A stretch of DNA of 20,896 nucleotides. Source: an uncultured Bacilli bacterium (GTDB lineage: Bacteria; Bacillota_I; Bacilli_A; RF39; UBA660). This document shows, piece by piece, positions 13,708 through 20,855 of the stretch; position 1 is the stretch's first letter, and each line of letters begins with the position of its first letter. The translations under genes were made by a program, and so were the position numbers. The stretch spans positions 1-20,896 of the forward strand of contig CAKOIE010000024.1 in assembly GCA_934086395.1 (NCBI GenBank), given 5' to 3'. The notes under the pieces are model-generated. The model saw only the letters and a program-made list of their open reading frames with translations. It did not search any database and was not told where the DNA came from.

Positions 13708-14772
13708 ATGAAAAGAATAATAATAATTTTAATATTAATAATTTTTCCTTTAAGGGTAGGTGCTATAAGTGCATCTTCTTATATAGTTATGGATACTGAT
13801 AATAATAGGGTATTAGAAGGAAATAATATTAATAAAGAATCTTTAATTGCATCTATAACTAAAATATTAACTAGCATGGTTGTTATTAATAATATTGATT
13901 TAGATAAAAAAATAACTGTAAGTGACAGTGTTCTTAAATCATATGGAAGTGGAATATATATATCTGTTGGAGAAGAAATAACAATTAGAGAACTCCTTTA
14001 TGGTTTAATGCTAAGAAGTGGAAATGACGCTGCTATAGAACTTGCTTATCAAGTAGCATCTTCAGCAGAAAATTTTGCTTATTTAATGAATTTACTTGCT
14101 AAAAATATTGGAATGAAACATAGTAATTTTGTCAACAGTAGTGGTTTAGAAGAAAAAGATAGTGCTAATACATCAACTGTATATGATATGGCTTTATTAT
14201 CAAGTTATGCTATAAAAAATCCAGAATACAAAAAAATAGTAAGTACTAAAGATATTACAGTTAAAACTAATTTAAAATCATATATATGGCATAATAAGAA
14301 TAAATTATTAACAAGTTATAAATATTGTACAGGTGGCAAAACGGGATATACTAAAAAGGCTAAAAGAACTTTAGTAACCAATGCCTCTAAAAATAATGTT
14401 AATTTAACAGTAGTAACATTTAATGATGGAAATGACTTTAATGATCATAAAGATTTATATGAAAAATATTTTAATACTTTAAAAAATTATAAGATAGTAT
14501 CTAAAGGTAGAATAAAAACTGATTATGATAACACTTTTATTGATAGAGATTTTTATATGTCTTTAACTAAGGATGAATATAGCAAGATTAAAACTACTAT
14601 AAATTATTATGATAATAATGCTACAAATATAGTTGGAGCTTTAACAGTTAGTTTAAATGGTAAAGAATACTTTAAAGAAAATATTTATATTAAAGAGCCT
14701 AAAAAAGAAAAAGAATTAAAGTGGTATCAAAAATTAATAAAGTTGTTATTTAAAAAGGAATATTATGATTAA
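13708..14772 (+). CDS. D-alanyl-D-alanine carboxypeptidase (peptidase S11, DacB/DacF type)
   Basis: 354 aa. Trims the terminal D-Ala from peptidoglycan pentapeptides outside the membrane. Signal peptide at residues 1-19 (ending VGA), then the penicillin-binding triads: SITK (Ser49, Lys52), SGN (104-106) and KTG (211-213), all intact. A beta domain follows from about 255. The C-terminal basic stretch (KELKWYQKLIKLLFKKEYYD) may be an amphipathic membrane anchor as in other low-molecular-weight PBPs. No good Shine-Dalgarno precedes ATG13708. It overlaps spmA by 8 nt, the same order as the dacB-spmA-spmB operon of Bacillus subtilis, which argues for a role in spore cortex or an analogous wall-remodelling step. 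Confidence 0.93.
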   Translation: MKRIIIILILIIFPLRVGAISASSYIVMDTDNNRVLEGNNINKESLIASITKILTSMVVINNIDLDKKITVSDSVLKSYGSGIYISVGEEITIRELLYGLMLRSGNDAAIELAYQVASSAENFAYLMNLLAKNIGMKHSNFVNSSGLEEKDSANTSTVYDMALLSSYAIKNPEYKKIVSTKDITVKTNLKSYIWHNKNKLLTSYKYCTGGKTGYTKKAKRTLVTNASKNNVNLTVVTFNDGNDFNDHKDLYEKYFNTLKNYKIVSKGRIKTDYDNTFIDRDFYMSLTKDEYSKIKTTINYYDNNATNIVGALTVSLNGKEYFKENIYIKEPKKEKELKWYQKLIKLLFKKEYYD

Positions 14773-15349
14773 TATAATATGGGGAATATTTATAATTGTA
14801 GGAATTACTTATGGATTAATAAGTGGAAATATAAGTGCTATTAATGATGAAATTATAGAGGTAGGTAATACTTGTTTAGATTTAATATTAAATATTATGC
14901 CATTACTTGTAATTTGGATGGGACTTATGGCTATTGCTGAAAAATCAGGTTTAATTAATAAAATTGCAAAATTATTAAGTCCTATTTTATCTAAGATATT
15001 TCCTAAAATTCCAACATCTCATCCCGCACTTGGATATATTGCTTCTAATATCGCCATTAATATGGCAGGACTTGGATCTGCAGCAACACCTTTTGGGTTA
15101 AAAGCAATGGAAGAACTTCAAAAATTAAATGATGATAAAAAAACTGCATCTACTTCAATGATAACCTTTTTAGTTTTAAATACGAGTGGGGTAACAATTG
15201 TTCCAACTACTATACTAGCCTTAAGAAAAGCAACTGGCTCTAGTGATCCAACTAAAGTTTTACCACTATGTATAATGGCAACAACCGCATCAACTATTGG
15301 TGGCTTAACTTTAGATTATTTTATAAGGAGAAAAAATGGGAATAAGTAG
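14765..15349 (+). CDS. spmA: Spore maturation protein A-like membrane protein
   Basis: 194 aa, about 4-5 membrane segments. Recognised by the nucleoside-recognition/Gate domain pattern: NTCLDLILNIMPLLVIWMGLMAIAEKSG, 'HPALGYIASNIAINMAGLGSAATPFGLKAMEEL' (the most conserved segment) and 'TFLVLNTSGVTIVPTTILALR'. AAAGGA lies just before the ATG, which is inside the upstream gene. SpmA and SpmB are needed for spore core dehydration in Bacillus, but homologues also occur in bacteria not known to sporulate; the transported or bound molecule is unknown. Confidence 0.93.
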   Translation: MINIIWGIFIIVGITYGLISGNISAINDEIIEVGNTCLDLILNIMPLLVIWMGLMAIAEKSGLINKIAKLLSPILSKIFPKIPTSHPALGYIASNIAINMAGLGSAATPFGLKAMEELQKLNDDKKTASTSMITFLVLNTSGVTIVPTTILALRKATGSSDPTKVLPLCIMATTASTIGGLTLDYFIRRKNGNK

Positions 15350-15854
15350 CATAATTATTTTACCTTTAATAGTGTTATTTATAATAATTTACGGTTTTAT
15401 TAAAAAAGTAGATATTTATGATGAATTTTTAAATGGTGCCTTAGATGGACTTAAAACTACTATTAAAATAATTCCTAATTTAGTTGCTATGATATTTGCC
15501 ATTAATATTTTAATTAAAAGTAATATTATAACTGATTCATTCTTTTTTTTAGATAATGTTTTAAAAAGATTTAGTTTATCAAGTGAAATAATTCCTATGT
15601 GTTTTTTAAGAAGTATATCTGGTAATTCGACTTTAGCTATAATGGTTAATATCTTTAAAGAGTTTGGACCAGACTCAGTCATGGGTACTTTAGCAAGCGT
15701 AATTCAAGGATCAAGCGATACAACTTTATATGTCATTGCCCTTTATTTTGGCAGTATTAAAATAGTTAAAAATAGATATGCTCTTCCAGTGGGGTTGTTT
15801 GCTGATTTTATTGGGATACTTGCTTCATTTATTTTAGTTTATTTATTCTATTAG
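15336..15854 (+). CDS. spmB: Spore maturation protein B-like membrane protein
   Basis: 172 aa, about 4-5 membrane segments, and it overlaps spmA by 14 nt. AAGGAG is 6-7 nt before ATG15336. Family segments: 'YDEFLNGALDGLKTTIKIIPNLVAMIFAINIL', 'PMCFLRSISGNSTLAIMVNIFKEFGPDS' and 'GTLASVIQGSSDTTLYVIALYFGS', the last being the SpmB hallmark. Co-translated with spmA, with which it probably forms one membrane complex. It is the last gene of the operon; an AT-only hairpin (15861-15883) follows without a T-run, so the terminator is weak. Confidence 0.93.
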   Translation: MGISSIIILPLIVLFIIIYGFIKKVDIYDEFLNGALDGLKTTIKIIPNLVAMIFAINILIKSNIITDSFFFLDNVLKRFSLSSEIIPMCFLRSISGNSTLAIMVNIFKEFGPDSVMGTLASVIQGSSDTTLYVIALYFGSIKIVKNRYALPVGLFADFIGILASFILVYLFY

Positions 15855-15915
15855 TTCGAAATTTAAAAAATACAATTTTTTAAAAATAATTTACCTATTA
15901 AGTTAATCGAAATGA

Positions 15916-15943
15916 TTGACTTTTATTTTTTATATGCTATTAT
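15916..15943 (+). promoter_or_regulatory. Promoter of the toxin-antitoxin operon
   Basis: TTGACT (15916-15921), a 16-bp spacer and TATTAT (15938-15943) preceded by TGC at 15935-15937, an extended -10. The start site would lie near 15950. Confidence 0.65.
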
Positions 15944-15947
15944 ATTA

Positions 15948-15964
15948 TTAACCAATTATGTTAA
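15948..15964. promoter_or_regulatory. Candidate HigA operator
   Basis: Inverted repeat TTAAC (15948-15952), 7 nt, GTTAA (15960-15964). It begins 5 bp after the -10 box and covers the expected transcription start. Autoregulation by the HTH antitoxin through such a palindrome is the rule in HigBA loci; binding here is inferred. Confidence 0.4.
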
Positions 15965-15982
15965 ATGGAGAAAGGAAACTTA

Positions 15983-16315
15983 ATGGAATTAACATACAAA
16001 ACTAAAAAACTTCAAAGATTATGTGAAGATCCAACATATAATAATGAATTGGTTAAAAGATATAATAAAGAAGTTGCTATTAAATTACCCCGAAGAATTA
16101 AAGAATTAAAAGCTGCGGTATGTTTAGAAGATATTCCTTCATCTTTGCCATCTAGAAGACATAAGTTAACAGGGGATTTAAAGGGATATTTTGCTATAAA
16201 TATTACTTTACAATATCGCTTAATATTTAAACAAAAAGATAATAATATAATAATAGAAGATTTAAGAAAAATAAAAGAAATAGAAATTATGGAGGTGTCT
16301 AAACATTATGAGTAA
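15983..16315 (+). CDS. higB: HigB/RelE-type toxin
   Basis: 110 aa. Start ATG15983 is chosen because AAAGGA (15971-15976) is 6 nt upstream; an in-frame ATG at 15965 has no ribosome site. RelE/ParE-superfamily fold: N-terminal helix pair with RIKELKAA, then the sheet with 'RRHKLTGDLKGYFAINITLQYRLIFKQ', which is the HigB (killer protein) signature, and a final IIIEDLRKI strand. HigB toxins cut mRNA on the ribosome. It ends in an 8-nt overlap with the antitoxin gene. The toxin-first order is typical of higBA. Confidence 0.88.
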   Translation: MELTYKTKKLQRLCEDPTYNNELVKRYNKEVAIKLPRRIKELKAAVCLEDIPSSLPSRRHKLTGDLKGYFAINITLQYRLIFKQKDNNIIIEDLRKIKEIEIMEVSKHYE

Positions 16316-17372
16316 GTCAAATGTGTATAATGAATATGTCATAGCACCAGGAGAAACAATTTTAGAACTATTAGAATCTAACGGAATGAGTCAATTAGAT
16401 TTAGCTTATAAAACTGGAATTAATAAAAAAACAATTAATGAAATAATTAAAGGTAAAGCACCAATAACAACAACTACTGCTTTAAAATTTGAATATGTTT
16501 TTAATATACCAGCCAGTTTTTTTAACAATTTAGAAAGTAGTTATCAAGAAGTACTAGAAAGAAAAAATGATTTTATTAAAGTTAAAGAAGAAGAAAAATA
16601 TTTAGAAAATATTCCCTATAATGAGATGGCTAAGCGTGGTTGGGACTGGATAGAAAAAACTAATGATCCATTTCAAAAAGTTATTAATTTAAGAAAATTT
16701 TTTTCAGTTGCTTCTTTATCTTTTGATACTGAATTAAAAAAGAAATTAGCCTTTAGAAAGAAAAATAATGATAAATTTTCTAATGAAGCATTATACTGTT
16801 ATTTAAGATATGGTGAAATTGAGTCAAATAAAGTAACCTATCCTAAATTTAACATTTTATTATTAAATGAAAATTTATCTAAGTTACGTAACCTCGCAAA
16901 TGATTCATTTATTAAACAATTTAATAAATTAAAGGAAATCTTATTTAGTTGTGGCATATCACTTATATTTGAGCCAGAACTACCACACACTTATGTTAAC
17001 GGGGTATCATATATGATTAATCCAAATAAAGCCATTATCATGATAAGCGATAGAGGAAAAAAGAATGATATTATTTGGTTTACTTTCTTTCATGAAATAG
17101 GTCATTTGCTTAAACATAGTCGAAAAGAAGTATTTGTTGATTTAGATGATAAAGAAGAAAATAATATTGAAAAAGAAGCAGATAAATTTGCTAGAAATAT
17201 TTTAATACCAGATAAAAGTTATAATGAGTTTATTAGAAATAATAAGATATTTACAGAAAAGATTTTAAAAGATTTTTCTAAAAGTATTAACATATTACCA
17301 GGAATTCTTGTTGGAAGACTTCAAAAAGATGGTTTAATTAAATGGAATGAATTTAATTATTTAAAAAATTAG
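16308..17372 (+). CDS. higA: HigA antitoxin fused to ImmA/IrrE metallopeptidase
   Basis: 354 aa, much longer than a plain HigA (about 100). N-terminal HTH (about 13-70): 'APGETILELLESNGMSQLDLAYKTGINKKTINEIIKG' is the HigA type. The C-terminal part (about 200-340) is an ImmA/IrrE (COG2856) zinc-peptidase domain with HEIGH (262-266) and a downstream IEKEADKFARNILIP, where Glu290 would be the third ligand. Excellent GGAGGTG about 11 nt upstream. It neutralises HigB and should repress the operon. ImmA/IrrE domains cleave HTH repressors, so the fusion may process itself or a partner; this is inference. All metal-binding residues look intact. Confidence 0.88.
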   Translation: MSKSNVYNEYVIAPGETILELLESNGMSQLDLAYKTGINKKTINEIIKGKAPITTTTALKFEYVFNIPASFFNNLESSYQEVLERKNDFIKVKEEEKYLENIPYNEMAKRGWDWIEKTNDPFQKVINLRKFFSVASLSFDTELKKKLAFRKKNNDKFSNEALYCYLRYGEIESNKVTYPKFNILLLNENLSKLRNLANDSFIKQFNKLKEILFSCGISLIFEPELPHTYVNGVSYMINPNKAIIMISDRGKKNDIIWFTFFHEIGHLLKHSRKEVFVDLDDKEENNIEKEADKFARNILIPDKSYNEFIRNNKIFTEKILKDFSKSINILPGILVGRLQKDGLIKWNEFNYLKN

Positions 17373-17487
17373 TTATTTATATATTTTTAATAATTTATTG
17401 TTGTTATTGTTAATAAGCTATATAATAAATATGGTTATAAGACGATTTTTTAAAATATTTTATAATATAGATAATTGCTTTGTATTT

Positions 17488-17555
17488 GTTAGGGGATTGA
17501 GACTAACCCTTGTAAATTGGAAGGAGAGAGACCGAGATTTGTCTACTTGGTTAGT
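17488..17555 (+). promoter_or_regulatory. Leader with mutually exclusive pairings
   Basis: The 188 nt between the antitoxin gene and the next gene hold a GC-richer block. ACTAACC (17502-17508) can pair with GGTTAGT (17549-17555, 7 bp, ending 5 nt before the ATG at 17561). Part of it, CTAAC, can instead pair with GTTAG (17488-17492). AGAC/GTCT (17529-17532 with 17541-17544) forms an inner hairpin in the first fold. The only strong Shine-Dalgarno-like stretch, AAGGAG (17521-17526), is about 34 nt from the ATG and inside the loop. This could be a regulated leader; it matches no riboswitch class that I recognise. Confidence 0.35.
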
Positions 17556-17560
17556 GTTTT

Positions 17561-18283
17561 ATGAAATTAGTAGATTTAAATTCATTAGATAGGGAAAAAA
17601 CATATTATCATTTTACACCTAGATATAATTATGAGAGTATATGTGAAAAAGGACTTTTAGCTAAAATTGGTAGTAATGCGAATGGTATTGAAAAAACACC
17701 TAAAGTTTTTTTTGCTATTGGAAATTTAGGGTTTCTTAAAATATGTGATGTATGGATAAATTGGTTTATTTATAAAATTGCTTTATATGATAATGTACTT
17801 AAATATAATGATATTTCAATAGATGAAAAAATGAATTTAAAAAGACAATTTAAAAATAGATTTATAAAAGGTGCTTTTTATAGTGATGATTATATAATAA
17901 AGGCATTTGAAATGATGAGACATGAGTTAGAAAATGATATTATGTTTAAATTAAATTTAGATGAAAGTGATTATGATTTAAATGATATTGATGAAGCAAA
18001 ATCAAATGAAAGAGAAGAGTTTATTAATAGAATGTATCTTGGGAATATAACAAGTTTAGATAAAGTTGAGTCATTTAACATGCATACGAAGAGTAATCTT
18101 GGAATTAATAATGATAAAATAGAAAAAATTATTTGTGAAAATAATGATTCAGCTTTATATATACTAAAAGAAATATATAATAAAGAAAAACAGAATAATA
18201 TGAATTTAAAGTTTGTTTTTCTTGATAAATTTATAGAATATGTATATGGTTTAAATTTAAATATTAAATCTCAAAGAATGTAA
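17561..18283 (+). CDS. Unrecognised protein with ADP-ribosyltransferase-like N-terminus
   Basis: 240 aa, no signal or membrane segment. The N-terminus reads YYHFTPRYNYESICEKGLL (15-33) and is followed by KTPKVFFA. A 'YHxT...N..SI...GLL' strand-helix start with a later 'VFFA' strand is typical of small ADP-ribosyltransferase-like proteins (DarT, Tpt1/KptA and relatives, where the His binds NAD). No convincing catalytic Glu can be assigned, so activity is uncertain. The rest is helical and charged, with FYSDDYIIKAFEMMRHELENDIMF. No good Shine-Dalgarno lies just before ATG17561. It sits after a HigBA module and before housekeeping RNA-modification genes, consistent with an accessory or defence-type cargo gene (inference). 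Confidence 0.6.
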   Translation: MKLVDLNSLDREKTYYHFTPRYNYESICEKGLLAKIGSNANGIEKTPKVFFAIGNLGFLKICDVWINWFIYKIALYDNVLKYNDISIDEKMNLKRQFKNRFIKGAFYSDDYIIKAFEMMRHELENDIMFKLNLDESDYDLNDIDEAKSNEREEFINRMYLGNITSLDKVESFNMHTKSNLGINNDKIEKIICENNDSALYILKEIYNKEKQNNMNLKFVFLDKFIEYVYGLNLNIKSQRM

Positions 18284-18333
18284 AATATAGATTTAATTTA
18301 TTTATTCTTTTAGTTTATTTATTATGATGATTT

Positions 18334-18342
18334 TGCTAAAAT
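18334..18342 (+). promoter_or_regulatory. Extended -10 for the RNA-modification operon
   Basis: TGCTAAAAT, an extended -10, lies 22 nt before the GTG at 18365. The short leader contains a near-perfect AAGGAGTGAT (18351-18360). No clear -35. Confidence 0.45.
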
Positions 18343-18364
18343 AAATGAGTAAGGAGTGATCTAA

Positions 18365-19078
18365 GTGGAAAGATTACAAAAAATAATTGCTGAATCAGGT
18401 TTTACTTCAAGAAGAAAAGCTGAAGAATTAATAAAAGAGGGAAAAGTATATGTAAATGGGGTTAAAGTTACTGAATTAGGTACTAAAGCAAGTTTTGGAG
18501 ATTTAATAGTTGTTAATGGAGTAACTTTAAATAAAGCAGATTATGTTTATTTTTTATTAAATAAACCAAGAGGAGTTATATCATCAGCAGCAGATGATAA
18601 AAAAAGAAAAACAGTTGTTGATTTAATTGATACAGATAAAAGAATTTATCCTATTGGAAGATTAGACTATGATACTACTGGTTTATTATTGCTTACTAAT
18701 GATGGAGAACTTACAAATATTTTAACTCATCCTAAAAATAAAGTTCCAAAAAAATATGTTGCAAAATTAAATAAATTTATGGATATTGCTGATTTAAAAA
18801 AATTAGAAAAAGGAATTGATGTTGAGGGTCGAAAATGTGTTCCAACAAGAGTTAAATTAAAGAAAAATGATGTCATTAAAAATTATGCTATAGTTGAAAT
18901 AACTATTATTGAAGGAAGAAATCATATTATTAAGAAAGTATTTGAAAACTTAGGATACTTAGTTGATAAATTAACAAGAGTAGAATATGCATTTTTAAAT
19001 GTTGATAAATTAAAAAGTGGTGAATATCGTAGTTTAACTATAAAGGAAGTAAAAAAACTTTATGAATATAAAAATTGA
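18365..19078 (+). CDS. rluB: RsuA/RluB family 23S/16S rRNA pseudouridine synthase
   Basis: 237 aa, GTG start, with AAGGAGTGAT ending 4 nt before it. S4 RNA-binding domain at 1-50 (MERLQKIIAESGFTSRRKAEELI). The catalytic domain has NKPRGVISS (66-74), RIYPIGRLDYDTTGLLLLTNDGE with catalytic Asp101, LTHPKNKVPKKYVAKL, and EGRNHIIKKVFENLGYLVDKLTRVEYAFL. It converts a specific rRNA uridine to pseudouridine. RluB (23S rRNA) is the more usual member in Firmicutes; RsuA (16S) cannot be excluded. It overlaps the methyltransferase gene by 17 nt, forming a two-gene rRNA-modification operon. Confidence 0.93.
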   Translation: MERLQKIIAESGFTSRRKAEELIKEGKVYVNGVKVTELGTKASFGDLIVVNGVTLNKADYVYFLLNKPRGVISSAADDKKRKTVVDLIDTDKRIYPIGRLDYDTTGLLLLTNDGELTNILTHPKNKVPKKYVAKLNKFMDIADLKKLEKGIDVEGRKCVPTRVKLKKNDVIKNYAIVEITIIEGRNHIIKKVFENLGYLVDKLTRVEYAFLNVDKLKSGEYRSLTIKEVKKLYEYKN

Positions 19079-20246
19079 AAAATATGATAATCAAGGTAGA
19101 GGAATTGGTTATTTAAAAAAAAAAATAGTCTTTGTACCTAACACAATTATCGGAGAAACAGTCGAAATTGAAATAGTAGAAGAAAAAGATAAATATATGG
19201 TTGGTAAGGTAATAAATATTATAAGCCCTTCAACTATAAGAATTAAAAGCAAGTGTCCTTATTATGATAAGTGTGGTGGGTGTGAATTTATGCATTTATC
19301 AATGGATGAAGAACTAAGAATCAAAACTAATATATTAACTGATTTATTAAAAAGAAATAATATAGAAGTACCTAAAATTAACGTAATCCAAAGTAATAAT
19401 AAATATAATTATCGTAATAAAGTAACTTTAAAAATAGTTAATAATGAATTTGGTTACTATAATTCTGGAACTCATAACTTTACTAAAATAGATTATTGTT
19501 ATCTTGCTAAAGATTCTATTAATAATATAATTAAAAGTTATAATTTATTTAAAGTATCAAGTGGAGAAATAACTATTAGATCTAATTATAATGATGAAAT
19601 AATAATAAAGATAACTAGTAATGAAAAAGTAGATGTTGATATTGAAAAATTAATTAATGGTAATAAAATAGTTGGAATTATTGTTAATGATAAGGTTATT
19701 TATGGGGAAAATGATTATATAGAAAAAGTAAATAATTACTTATTTAAAGTTAATATTAATTCCTTCTTTCAAGTTAATTTAAATATATTAGAAAAAATAG
19801 AGAAGATATTACATGCTAAAAAATATCATAATGTAGTTGATTTATATTGCGGTGTTGGTACTCTTGGAATGTTTGTTAATAAAGATAAATTATATGGTAT
19901 TGAAATAGTTAAAGATGCTGTTATTAACGCTAGTATTAATGCTAAAATAAATAAACAAAATAATATGTATATGCTAGGTGATTCTTCTAAAATATCTAAA
20001 ATAAATAGTAATATAGATTGTATAATTATTGATCCACCTAGAAGTGGATTAAATAAAGAAACTATGAAAAATATTGTAACTATTAAACCAGATAATTTAA
20101 TATATATGTCTTGTAATCCTTTAACGTTTGTAAGAGATATGCAGATATTAAATAAGATATATGACGTAGATGAGTTTTATTATTTAGAAATGTTCCCTAG
20201 AACAAAACATATGGAATGTTTGGCAGTGCTAAATCGAAAACACTAG
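19062..20246 (+). CDS. rlmD: RlmD/TrmA-family 23S rRNA (uracil-C5)-methyltransferase
   Basis: 394 aa, slightly shorter than the usual 430-460. Uses SAM to make 5-methyluridine in 23S rRNA. TRAM domain at about 1-55; [4Fe-4S] cluster ligands Cys65, Cys71 and Cys74 (CPYYDKCGGC) and Cys146; SAM site DLYCGVGTLGMF (260-271); IIIDPPRSGL (321-330); nucleophile Cys351 in MSCNP; and general base Glu385 in KHMECLAVL. Start ATG19062 lies inside the upstream gene, with AAGGAAG about 13 nt before it. The coding sequence contains an 11-A run at codons 18-22 (19115-19125). Target base (U1939, U747 or both) cannot be told. Confidence 0.92.
   Translation: MNIKIEKYDNQGRGIGYLKKKIVFVPNTIIGETVEIEIVEEKDKYMVGKVINIISPSTIRIKSKCPYYDKCGGCEFMHLSMDEELRIKTNILTDLLKRNNIEVPKINVIQSNNKYNYRNKVTLKIVNNEFGYYNSGTHNFTKIDYCYLAKDSINNIIKSYNLFKVSSGEITIRSNYNDEIIIKITSNEKVDVDIEKLINGNKIVGIIVNDKVIYGENDYIEKVNNYLFKVNINSFFQVNLNILEKIEKILHAKKYHNVVDLYCGVGTLGMFVNKDKLYGIEIVKDAVINASINAKINKQNNMYMLGDSSKISKINSNIDCIIIDPPRSGLNKETMKNIVTIKPDNLIYMSCNPLTFVRDMQILNKIYDVDEFYYLEMFPRTKHMECLAVLNRKH
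19115..19125 (+). repeat. Homopolymeric A11 tract inside rlmD
   Basis: Eleven consecutive A encode Leu(last base)-Lys-Lys-Lys-Ile(first base) near the start of rlmD. A one-base change would shift the frame after about 20 codons. Confidence 0.9.
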
Positions 20247-20397
20247 TAAAATAAGGACCTTTGAAAAATAGAAAAATGCAGCAAAGTAAAAAAGCCAAAT
20301 TTTTAAGCCTTAAAATAGGACTGTATGTATGTAATTTGTTTCAATAAACTAGGTTAATATATGAATCATTTATACTTACTATACGATGAGATAATAA

Positions 20398-20836
20398 AAA
20401 GAAAAAAGTAAAAAAATAACTTATGACGATTGTAAAGATATTATAAATAAGCAAAGATTTAATGAAGAAAGTGATTTGTTTGCAATAGAAAGAGACAATG
20501 GACTTAAATCAATTATTGGTAATATATATCAAAGTTTTGATGGAAATGATATATACAATTCAATTGAAGAAAAAGCATCTAATTTCTTATATATGATTTT
20601 TAAGGATCATGTCCTTTGTTGATGATAATAAAAGAATTGCTGCAACATTATTTATCTATTTTCTATCTTTTTATGGAATATTAAAAATAGATAATGATCA
20701 AGTAATTGATAATAATACACTAACAGCGATTACACTATTAATTGCTGAATCAAGCCCAAAAGAAAAAGATGTTATTATTGATTTAATTATAAATTTTTTA
20801 ATTAGATTAGTATTCATAAAAATAGTAATTTGTTAA
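20398..20836 (+). pseudogene. Fic/DOC protein of the RhuM-associated type, truncated and frameshifted
   Basis: From about 20398 the frame reads KKITYDDCKDIINKQRF, then IIGNIYQSFDG and IEEKASNFLYMIFKDH (last codon 20608-20610). An extra G at 20611 shifts the frame. The next frame continues SFVDDNKRIAATLFIYFL, then TLTAITLLIAESSPKEKD, to a stop at 20836. Joined without the G it gives the 'H-S-F-x-D-x-N-K-R' active-site line of Fic/DOC proteins in which HPFxDGNxR is modified, with Asp for the usual Gly. Two adjacent in-frame stops lie upstream (20392-20397) and no start with a ribosome site is present, so the N-terminal half is missing. The 150 bp before it (20247-20397) hold no gene I can support. 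Family function would be AMPylation-type transfer or toxin; this copy should be inactive. Confidence 0.82.
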
Positions 20837-20855
20837 ATAGATTGGAGATGTAATT

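Noticed and set aside
15416..15682. 88-codon open frame on - opposite spmB
   Set aside because: spmB on + carries conserved family segments across the whole stretch.
15861..15883. Terminator after spmB
   Set aside because: A 10-bp AT-only stem is present but no T-run follows, so it is mentioned only as a weak possibility.
17398..17592. 64-codon open frame on + before the 240-aa gene
   Set aside because: Starts at a non-ATG codon with no ribosome site, runs through the GC-richer leader block and into the next gene in another frame; composition is not protein-like after codon 30.
20247..20397. Possible gene or recombination site after rlmD
   Set aside because: Two loosely similar TAAAATA(A)GGAC stretches (20247 and 20311) and an 18-codon frame at about 20361 are too weak to call.
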